Source of the DNA: Streptomyces sp. NRRL S-646
Lineage (GTDB): Bacteria; Actinomycetota; Actinomycetes; Streptomycetales; Streptomycetaceae
NCBI RefSeq assembly: GCF_000720765.1
Contig: NZ_JODC01000044.1
Coordinates: 1-19,835 of the forward strand
DNA: 19,835 bases
Reading direction: 5' to 3'
The stretch's first letter is position 1. Each line of letters starts with the position of its first letter. The position numbers were made by a program, and so were the translations under genes. This document shows positions 14,321-19,835 of the stretch, one piece after another. The notes below the pieces were generated by a model. The model saw only the letters and a list, made by a program, of their open reading frames with translations, was not told the origin of the DNA and made no database searches.

Positions 14321-14647
14321 CCCGCCGTCTGAACCTTGCAGGGGTATTGCGCAGCCCCCGGAGTCATACGTAAACGCGAGAAGTCGTAGGCCCTTCGGTC
14401 CTCACCGTCCTGTCTGAGGCAGCGCACCACGAGGGACGCCTCGTTCTCGACCAACAGGCCGCACTGTGTCCTCGGGCCGTGACCAGGCAGCGACGCCTTG
14501 CGCCCGCGAGAACTCACTCACCGGACGCCGGCCGCGAGCAGGCCGCGACGCAGAGCGGTGCTGAAGGGTCAAGAGTTGGATCCCTTGTGGATCCCTTTCG
14601 GCAAGGAGGGTGGACGAGGGGGCGGGCCCGGGACGATCGTGAACGAC
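14321..14647. other. Junction region between hydrolase remnant and monooxygenase gene
   Basis: The minus-strand part 14321-14517 holds an unidentified fragment in frame with the hydrolase remnant. The rest holds the promoter and leader of the ABM-family gene. A 12-bp perfect palindrome-like element, GGATCCCTTGTGGATCC (14579-14595), with arms GGATCC, lies here. Confidence 0.35.
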
Positions 14648-14998
14648 ATGAGCGATCAACGCGTTGCACCTGTCGCGGCCCATGAGCCGCCCTACTACGC
14701 CGTCGTCTTCACCTCCCTGCGCACCGAGGCGGACGGCGGATACGGCGAGACCGCCCAGCGCATGGGCGAGCTGGTGAAGGAGGTTCCCGGGTTCCTCGGC
14801 GAGGACTCCGCCCGCACGCCCGGCGGGCTCTCCGTCACCGTCGCCTACTTCCGGGATCTGGCCGGGATCAAGGAGTGGCGCAACCACACCGAGCACCGGG
14901 CCGCCAAGGCGTACGGACGGGAGCACTGGTACGAGCGGTACTCCCTGCACATCGCCAAGGTCGAGCACAGCCACGGCTTCGAGCGGGGCGGCGCATGA
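14648..14998 (+). CDS. Antibiotic-biosynthesis-monooxygenase (ABM) domain protein
   Basis: A 116-aa protein with the dimeric ferredoxin-like fold of ABM/YgiN enzymes. Evidence is the strand PYYAVVFTSLRT, the helix ETAQRMGELVKEVPGFLGED, the strand GLSVTVAYFRDLAGIKEWR with the typical HTEHRAAKAYGREHWYERY, and the final strand YSLHIAKVEHSHGF. Family members are cofactor-free oxygenases or small stress-related proteins; some act next to amidohydrolases. The start is ATG 14648, with an in-frame GTG at 14639 also possible (GGGA just upstream). Its stop overlaps the start of the next gene (ATGA, 14995-14998), so the two were translationally coupled. That partner is now broken, leaving this gene intact. 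Confidence 0.85.
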   Translation: MSDQRVAPVAAHEPPYYAVVFTSLRTEADGGYGETAQRMGELVKEVPGFLGEDSARTPGGLSVTVAYFRDLAGIKEWRNHTEHRAAKAYGREHWYERYSLHIAKVEHSHGFERGGA

Positions 14999-15457
14999 CC
15001 GAAGAGAACGAAGCGGACGAGGTCCGCAGGTTCTGGAAGCGGCTCGGGCTGCCCGGGCTGCTCGACGTGCACACCCACTTCATGCCCGAGCAGGTGCTGC
15101 GCAAGGTCTGGGACCACTTCGACTCACTGGGCCGCTGAACGGTGGCGTCGAATGGCCCATCACATGCCAGGGGGAGGGAGACAGAGGAACGGGTCGCGCT
15201 GATAAGAGAGTTCGGCGTGCGTCGCTTCATCGCCATCGTCTACCCGCACAAGCCGGGTATGGCGCAGTGGCTCAACAGCTGGGCCGCGGACTTCGCCGGC
15301 CGCACTCCGGACTGTCTGCACACTTCAACTCTCTTCCCAGAGCGGGCGTTGCGGGTTACGGGCAGGAGGCCATCGAGGCGGGTGCACGTGTCTTCAAGGC
15401 CCATGTGCAGGTGGGGGCGTACGACCCGCCGACTGAACTCCTCGACACCGCATGGGG
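14995..15457 (+). pseudogene. Amidohydrolase (TIM-barrel) gene, frameshifted and truncated
   Basis: The ATG at 14995 overlaps the ABM stop. The first frame gives FWKRLGLPGLLDVHTHFMPE with the metal-binding HxH (H26, H28), typical of ACMSD-like amidohydrolases. It stops at 15136-15138. Homology continues in another frame (LNGGVEWPITC, from about 15132) because one base is missing, and returns to the first frame near 15178 (ERVALIREFGVRRF, YPHKPGMAQWLNSWAADFAG). It shifts again near 15340 to AGVAGYGQEAIEAGARVFKA and AYDPPTELLDTAWG. After about 15457 the match is lost. The remaining metal ligands and the second half of the barrel are absent, so the product cannot be active unless the shifts are sequencing errors. 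Confidence 0.8.
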
Positions 15458-15946
15458 GTTGCATTCGGCGCCCTGCTCAAGCAGCCGCGCGGAGCCCCGT
15501 TCTTCGGCGGTGATCGGGCCATGGCCTGCTCGCCCGGCATCACCGACCTCAGCAGCCAGCGTCTGGCAGCGCAGGCCGAGTGGAACCGCGTGAACTCCAA
15601 GATCCCCCAGGGATGGCTGAGCCTCGGATTCCGCCTCTACGGCGACAACGTCTACCTCCTCTCGCCGCCTCATACGACCTGCTCATGGCGGCCTGCCGGA
15701 GGCCGGGTTCGAGCCGGTACGGGCAGTGCCGTTCACCAATGTCCAGGACACCATGGCCGAGATCGGCACCGGGGAGCCTTCCTGGACGATGCTCTATCGC
15801 GCGACCGCGGAGGTCGTCCCGGTCCGGCGGGTAGCCGTGCGGCCACTCACCGGACCGGTGGTGATCACCGCCCTGGCCGTCCTGCCGGGGTCTCCGGGCC
15901 CGCGGGGCGGCGGCTCCTGGAGTCGGTCCACGGGGAAAAGGACTGA
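15458..15946 (+). pseudogene. Frameshifted 3' gene remnant, possibly LysR effector domain
   Basis: Protein-like sequence can be followed through several frames: EWNRVNSKIPQGWLSLGFRL and YGDNVYLLSP, then YDLLMAAC, then EAGFEPVRAVPFTNVQDTM and GTGEPSWTMLYRATAEVVPV, then RRLLESVHGEKD ending at 15946. The late strands (VRRVAVRPLTGPVVITALAV) and general layout resemble the C-terminal effector domain of LysR regulators, but I am not certain. At least three shifts are needed to join the pieces, so the gene is broken. The 5' end is joined to the amidohydrolase remnant near 15457. Confidence 0.5.
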
Positions 15947-16097
15947 GGGGAGGGGGCGCCCGTCCCGCGGTCGAATCAGCCTGTCCCACGGGCAGCGCGG
16001 CCAGCACCGGCCTGTCCGGCAGTCAAAGCGGCCCGTCCTGCTGTCAGGATCCGACCAGCCTGTGGCCAGGGATCATCCCGCCCCTGCGAGGAGGGGG

Positions 16098-16784
16098 TCA
16101 GAGGGCTTCAAGTCCCTTGCCAGTCACGGCCACCGGTGTCTTTTGGCGGTGTTCCTGGCCGAAGGCGATCTGGAGGACGGCACGCGCGACCCCGGCTGCG
16201 TCGAGCGGCACCGGGTAGTGCTCCTTCAGATAAGCCTCCGCCGACTGGCCACTCTCGGCACCGTACGAGGCGGCCGCGGCCTCACCGATCTCAGTGCCGA
16301 CCAGCAACTGGCGCGGGACCAGGGCGATGAACCGGATGCCGAGTCCGCGGGCGTCGGAGGCGGACTGAAGGTGGGCGGCCAGGAACATCTGCGTCCGTTT
16401 GGCGCCTGCATAGCCGCCCGACAGCGGCGAGCCGCCAAGTCCCGCCCCACTCGACACGATCACCACCGTCGAGTCCGCACGCAGCGGGCGTGCCAGTGCG
16501 GCCCGACCCACCTCGAAGGCGATCTTGACGTCGACGTTCCACGGCGCCGAGAACGACTCCCAGCTCTGCTCCTCGATGGGCGCCATCCGCGGACGCGTCC
16601 CCGCGGTGACCACGACGAGATCCGGGTCGGCCTCGTCGAGGAGTGCGGCGACCTGCGCGGGATCCGTGGTGTCCCGCTCGTGGCCGATGGCCAGGACGTC
16701 GACTCCGGTGGTGGTGAGGGCACCGGCGGTGGCGCGGCCCACGCCGCTGCCGGCGCCGATGACGAGGGCGTTGCGGGTGGTCAT
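16098..16784 (-). CDS. Short-chain dehydrogenase/reductase (SDR)
   Basis: A 228-aa SDR. Cofactor motif GAGSGVGR is near the N-terminus (about 10-17). TAGTRPR (about 60-66) stands where NNAG is usual. The catalytic Ser is in VIVSSGAGL and the Tyr/Lys pair in YAGAK. The segment between the glycine motif and the TAG motif is short, and the C-terminal substrate region is reduced compared with classical 245-250-aa members. The ATG at 16784 has a strong GGAGGA site five bases upstream. It is last in a line of four minus-strand genes, 88 bases after the DUF899 gene, and is probably cotranscribed. The substrate is unknown. Confidence 0.88.
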   Translation of the reverse strand: MTTRNALVIGAGSGVGRATAGALTTTGVDVLAIGHERDTTDPAQVAALLDEADPDLVVVTAGTRPRMAPIEEQSWESFSAPWNVDVKIAFEVGRAALARPLRADSTVVIVSSGAGLGGSPLSGGYAGAKRTQMFLAAHLQSASDARGLGIRFIALVPRQLLVGTEIGEAAAASYGAESGQSAEAYLKEHYPVPLDAAGVARAVLQIAFGQEHRQKTPVAVTGKGLEAL

Positions 16785-16872
16785 GGTGTTCCTCCGCGAA
16801 GGGGCGAAGCCGCGGACCGGCGCTCGCGCGCCATCGGGCTCGGGAAATCGGCAGTGAGGGCGTCGATAGGTG

Positions 16873-17640
16873 TCACTTGCTGCCGTACTCGTCGTGACGG
16901 CGCCACCACATGCCGGTCTCGTTGCGGCCGAGCGGGGCGCGGTCGAGCCACTGGTACATGCCCCACAGGCCGTCGACTCCGCGCTCGTACGCCGAGTAGG
17001 TGTGGTAGACCAGCCCGTCCTCGCGCGCGAACACGCTCAGGCCAGGTCCCTCTCGCCGGTAGGTGTCCCAGTCTGTTCCCACGCTCGACGCGAACTCGGC
17101 GAGTTGGACGCCCAGTTCGCCGGTCGGCAGCCGGAAGTCCCTGTTCTCGCGGTAGTTGTACGTGACGGCTCCCGCGCGCCACTCCTCCTCGGTGTGGGCC
17201 ACCCCGAAGTCGTAGTTGAAGTCGCTGCCGTACGACGACGCCCAGGGGAAATTCCAGCCCATCCGCCGCTTGTACGCCTGCAGTTTCGCTAGCGGCGCCC
17301 GCGACACGGCGCAGAGCGTGACGTCGTGATGCCCGAGGTGGACGACGGAGCCGTCGAAACCGTCCGCGATCGCCGAGCAGGACCGGCACCCCGCCTTGTA
17401 TTCGGGCCCGAACATGAAGTGGTAGACGAGGAGTTGGGAGCACCCGGCGAAGAGGTCGTCAAGGGACGCCGGGCCTCCTTCGGTCTCGAAGCGGTACTCC
17501 TTGTCGACACGGACCCACGGCAATTCCTGCCGCCGCCGCGCCAGTTCGTCGCTACGCCGGGTCAGTTCTTTCTCGGCTTCGAGCAGGTCCAGCCTGGCCG
17601 CGAGCCACTCCTCACGGGTGCCTGTCTTGTGGTCGGTCAT
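16873..17640 (-). CDS. DUF899 family thioredoxin-fold-like protein
   Basis: A 255-aa DUF899 protein. Conserved blocks are visible: REEWLAARLDLLEAEKELTR (about 9-28), LPWVRVDKEYRFET, FMFGPEYKAGCRSCSAIADG (about 75-95), HDVTLCAVSRAPLAKLQAYK, the signature GWNFPWASSYGSDFNYDFGV and the C-terminal GTDWDTYRREGPGLSVFARE. The CRSC pair sits where a peroxiredoxin/thioredoxin-like active site would be; the biochemical role of the family is not established. The frame is open far upstream, but homology starts with the ATG at 17640. The upstream AAAGCGAGAAA is a weak ribosome site. DUF899 genes often lie near ECF sigma genes in actinobacteria, as here. Confidence 0.9.
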   Translation of the reverse strand: MTDHKTGTREEWLAARLDLLEAEKELTRRSDELARRRQELPWVRVDKEYRFETEGGPASLDDLFAGCSQLLVYHFMFGPEYKAGCRSCSAIADGFDGSVVHLGHHDVTLCAVSRAPLAKLQAYKRRMGWNFPWASSYGSDFNYDFGVAHTEEEWRAGAVTYNYRENRDFRLPTGELGVQLAEFASSVGTDWDTYRREGPGLSVFAREDGLVYHTYSAYERGVDGLWGMYQWLDRAPLGRNETGMWWRRHDEYGSK

Positions 17641-17717
17641 GGTTTCTCGCTTTCTTGTGCTTCTTGTCGCTTCTTCTTGTTCATCGGACGTGTGCGGTCC
17701 GCCCCGCCGATGACGTC

Positions 17718-18383
17718 TCACATCGATGGCGTGAGACCGGGAACGGACGAGGGTGCGGCGAGGATCAGGAGTCCCAGTCCGACGATCGCCAGCCCCGCCG
17801 GCACATCGAGGGCGGCTCTCGCGGGCAGCAGCTTCTGCGCGAGGACGAGGACGGCGATCAGGGACATCCAGGTAAGGCTCATGAAACCCAGCGCGAGCAG
17901 CATCAGCATCAGCCCGATGCACGAGCCGACGCAGGAGAGCCCGAACGCCAGCCCGGAGCGGACGTCCTCGTGGCAGTGCCGCCGGAAGTGCCGCTTGAGC
18001 GGCGTGAGTTCGTAGGCGCCTGCCGCGACAACCACTACACCGGCGGTGAACGACCCGTGCGGCCGGTACATCGCGTACCCGGCGATGCCGACGAGGGCCC
18101 AGACGGCGAGATACGCCCCGACGAACACCGGTACGGCGGCCAGTCCGCGACCGCCGTAGGTGTGGGCGTACCGCAGGACCGCCGGTGTGGCGCCCGGCAG
18201 CATCATCGCCGCCATCATCGAAACCCACAGGGCGGCGAAGGAGCCGAAGGAACCGAGCCGGGTCGCAACCCCCATGTCCATCGCCCCGTTCATCTGCCGG
18301 ACCGCGATGGTCCAGGACACGGCGGTGAGCCCGAGCATCGCCGTCAGCGCGGCCGCCGCCGCGGGCGTCCTGGTCCTCGCCAT
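17718..18383 (-). CDS. DUF2182 predicted metal-binding integral membrane protein
   Basis: A 221-aa membrane protein matching DUF2182. The signature is WVSMMAAMMLPGATPAVLRY, with several further hydrophobic segments (AAVPVFVGAYLAVWALVGIAG; FTAGVVVVAAGAYELTPLK; GLAFGLSCVGSCIGLMLMLL) and a His-rich loop, KRHFRRHCHEDV, that could hold metal. Function is unproven for the family. The start is uncertain: ATG 18383 begins just before the first membrane segment, while a GTG at 18431 would overlap the upstream SDR stop by 14 bases. Either way the gap to the upstream gene is at most 34 bases, so the two genes are almost certainly cotranscribed. The DUF1326 gene that often accompanies DUF2182 is not seen. 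Confidence 0.85.
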   Translation of the reverse strand: MARTRTPAAAAALTAMLGLTAVSWTIAVRQMNGAMDMGVATRLGSFGSFAALWVSMMAAMMLPGATPAVLRYAHTYGGRGLAAVPVFVGAYLAVWALVGIAGYAMYRPHGSFTAGVVVVAAGAYELTPLKRHFRRHCHEDVRSGLAFGLSCVGSCIGLMLMLLALGFMSLTWMSLIAVLVLAQKLLPARAALDVPAGLAIVGLGLLILAAPSSVPGLTPSM

Positions 18384-18417
18384 GCCGCCGGCATCTGCGC
18401 CAACCGAGTTCCGCAGC

Positions 18418-19155
18418 TCAGGACTTGGCACGTTGCGCCGTCGAGAGTTCCGCCAATTGCAGTTCCAGGGCCTTCACCACACCGCCGCGCCAGCCCTCGG
18501 CCAGAGACTCCGCCAGAGGATCGGGGAAGATGTCCTCCTCGTCCTTCTCCACCCCGTCGAAGACGGCCCGCGCGACGGACTCCGCGGACGCCTTCGGTAC
18601 ATTGATGCCCTGGGCCATGTCGGTGTCCACGGGGCCGGTCAGCACGGCATGTACGCTCACACCGCGTCCGGCCAGCAGGGCGCGCAGCGACTGCGTCAGC
18701 GAGAACGCGGCCGCCTTCGACACCGAGTAGGCCGGAATCAGCGGCAAGGGGGCGAGACCGTTCACCGACAGGTTGTTGACGATCGCGCCCCGCGAGCGGA
18801 GCAGCAGCGGGAGGAACGCCCCCGTCACCTCATAGGTGCCGAAGAGATTGACGGCGAGGTGCCGTTCGAGGACGGAGCGGTCGCTCAGGTCGTCGTACAG
18901 CGCGATGCCGGCGTTGTTGACGAGCACGTCGAGGACGCCGTGGGATGCGACCTCCTCGGCGGCCCGGCGCAACTGGTCCGCCTCGGTCACGTCCAGCATC
19001 AGGGGAGTGACCCGCTCGTCCGGATGGTCCAGCGGCACGCGCGTACCGACGTACACCCGCGCTGCGTCCCTCCTCAGGGCCTCCTCGACCAGCGCCCGGC
19101 CGATGCCGCGGTTGCCTCCGGTGATCAGTACTGCGCAGCCCGCGATGTTCGTCAT
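18418..19155 (-). CDS. Short-chain dehydrogenase/reductase (SDR)
   Basis: A 245-aa classical SDR. TGGNRGIGR is at residues 12-20, NNAG at about 80, the catalytic Ser in NLSVNG and Tyr/Lys in AYSVSKAA. The GTR after beta-2 suggests NADP(H). Sequence style (VYVGTRVPLDHPDERVTPL, then LDVTEADQL) matches actinobacterial SDRs used in stress or secondary metabolism; the substrate is unknown. The ATG at 19155 has a near-ideal AAAGGAGAT ribosome site. It is the first gene of the minus-strand group and diverges from the sigma factor gene, with 165 bases between the two starts that should contain both promoters. Confidence 0.92.
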   Translation of the reverse strand: MTNIAGCAVLITGGNRGIGRALVEEALRRDAARVYVGTRVPLDHPDERVTPLMLDVTEADQLRRAAEEVASHGVLDVLVNNAGIALYDDLSDRSVLERHLAVNLFGTYEVTGAFLPLLLRSRGAIVNNLSVNGLAPLPLIPAYSVSKAAAFSLTQSLRALLAGRGVSVHAVLTGPVDTDMAQGINVPKASAESVARAVFDGVEKDEEDIFPDPLAESLAEGWRGGVVKALELQLAELSTAQRAKS

Positions 19156-19320
19156 GGTTGCGATCTCCTTTGTTCCTCGTGAAGTGCGGTGTGGAAGCCG
19201 GTGTGAAATGCGGTCGCTTGTTGAGACACGGCCGCATCGAGGAAGTCACCGATGACTTTTCGGCCCGGACGGTGTCCTTATCGGGAGGACGAGTCGACGA
19301 GGCGAAGCGAGGATGTCGTG

Positions 19321-19835
19321 GTGATCGAATCGACCCTGGTACGGGCGCGGGCGGGTGACGGGGAGGCGTTCCGCGAGCTCACCGAGCCCTATCGGCGGGA
19401 GCTTCAGGTGCACTGCTACCGGATGCTCGGCTCCGTGCAGGACGCGGAGGACATGGTCCAGGAGACCCTGCTTGCCGCCTGGCGCGGGCTCGGGGGATTC
19501 CAGGGGCGGGCCTCGGTACGCGCCTGGCTGTACCGCATCGCGACCAACCGCTGCCTGAACGCGTTGCGCGACACGGCCCGCCGCCCCCGCCCCCAGCAGC
19601 CGCCGACCGGCCCCCCGCTCGACGTGCCCGAGCCGACGCGACGTTTGGAACCGCTGTGGTTCGAGCCCTACCCGGACACCCTGCTGGAGGACCTGCCGGA
19701 CACGGCGCCGGGACCGGACGCCCGCTACGAGTCGAGGGAGTCGCTGGCCCTGGCCTTCGTGGCAGGACTCCAGCGTCTGCCGCCGCGGCAGCGCGCGGTG
19801 CTGGTGCTGCGCGACGTGCTCGGTTTCCGCACGGC
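19321..19835 (+). CDS. ECF-type sigma-70 family sigma factor, 5' part
   Basis: The frame opens at GTG 19321 (a second GTG at 19318; GAGGA at 19309-19313 fits 19321) and is still open at the window end, giving 171 residues. Region 2 is clear: [37 protein letters not shown] and [21 protein letters not shown] long linker with [20 protein letters not shown] follows, then the start of region 4 ([20 protein letters not shown]). The linker marks the actinobacterial group that usually carries a C-terminal SnoaL-like domain instead of using a separate anti-sigma factor; that part lies outside the window. It probably drives the divergent SDR/DUF2182/DUF899 genes. The first residues ([17 protein letters not shown]) match the family start. 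Confidence 0.92.
   Translation, partial: MIESTLVRARAGDGEAFRELTEPYRRELQVHCYRMLGSVQDAEDMVQETLLAAWRGLGGFQGRASVRAWLYRIATNRCLNALRDTARRPRPQQPPTGPPLDVPEPTRRLEPLWFEPYPDTLLEDLPDTAPGPDARYESRESLALAFVAGLQRLPPRQRAVLVLRDVLGFRT

Noticed and set aside
15726..17165. Long plus-strand frame of 479 codons
   Set aside because: Only its first part carries the 3' gene remnant. The rest is antisense to the SDR and DUF899 genes.
16873..18228. DUF899 frame extended to 451 codons
   Set aside because: Residues upstream of the ATG at 17640 are Arg-rich antisense of the DUF2182 gene. DUF899 homology begins at that ATG.
19156..19320. ECF-type promoter (GGAAC or TGTC -35 motif) between the SDR and sigma genes
   Set aside because: GGAAC on the minus strand lies too close to the start codon, and no correctly spaced CGTC/CGT -10 partner was found.

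Overview
The window looks like chromosomal DNA of a high-GC actinobacterium, most likely Streptomyces or a close relative. Coding is GC-rich with third-position G/C bias, GTG starts are common, TetR, LysR and ECF regulators are dense, and hairpins without U-tracts sit after genes. It has the feel of an accessory or chromosome-arm region: intact single-gene units alternate with truncated and frameshifted remnants and insertion-sequence debris.

Left part (1-8440) is a catabolic-looking block. The 3' half of an IS200/IS605-type tnpB (1-462) abuts the end of a TetR regulator gene (minus strand), which has lost its own stop codon and reads on antisense through tnpB. Divergent to it is an acyl-CoA ligase (1279-2853). 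Then come an old-yellow-enzyme reductase (3156-4223), an alpha/beta-hydrolase (4431-5270) with its own divergent TetR gene (5401-6009), an enoyl-CoA hydratase/isomerase (6425-7255) and a short-chain dehydrogenase (7635-8333). The AT-rich palindrome ATTACG-NN-CGTAAT lies upstream of the reductase, the hydratase and the dehydrogenase, and a doubled, degenerate version lies between the first tetR and the ligase gene. This suggests one local TetR regulon for CoA-dependent breakdown of an acid. The hydrolase/second TetR pair has a different operator pair.

Middle part (8441-16000) is a mosaic. It holds a piece of an NAD+-dependent DNA ligase gene (ligA) fused head-to-head to the 3' part of a methyltransferase gene, an intact LysR gene (9900-10799), an unrecognised 218-aa protein (11060-11716), a multi-pass membrane protein (11968-12840), a nonsense-interrupted gene remnant (13258-13470), the 3' part of an IS5-like transposase (13485-13889), a headless alpha/beta-hydrolase (13930-14320), an intact antibiotic-biosynthesis-monooxygenase-like protein (14648-14998), and a translationally coupled amidohydrolase broken by several frameshifts and running into a second broken gene (to 15946).

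Right part (16098-19835) is tidy again. Four minus-strand genes (SDR, DUF899 protein, DUF2182 membrane protein, SDR) form a probable operon that diverges from an ECF-type sigma factor gene running off the window. No tRNA, rRNA or CRISPR array was seen.
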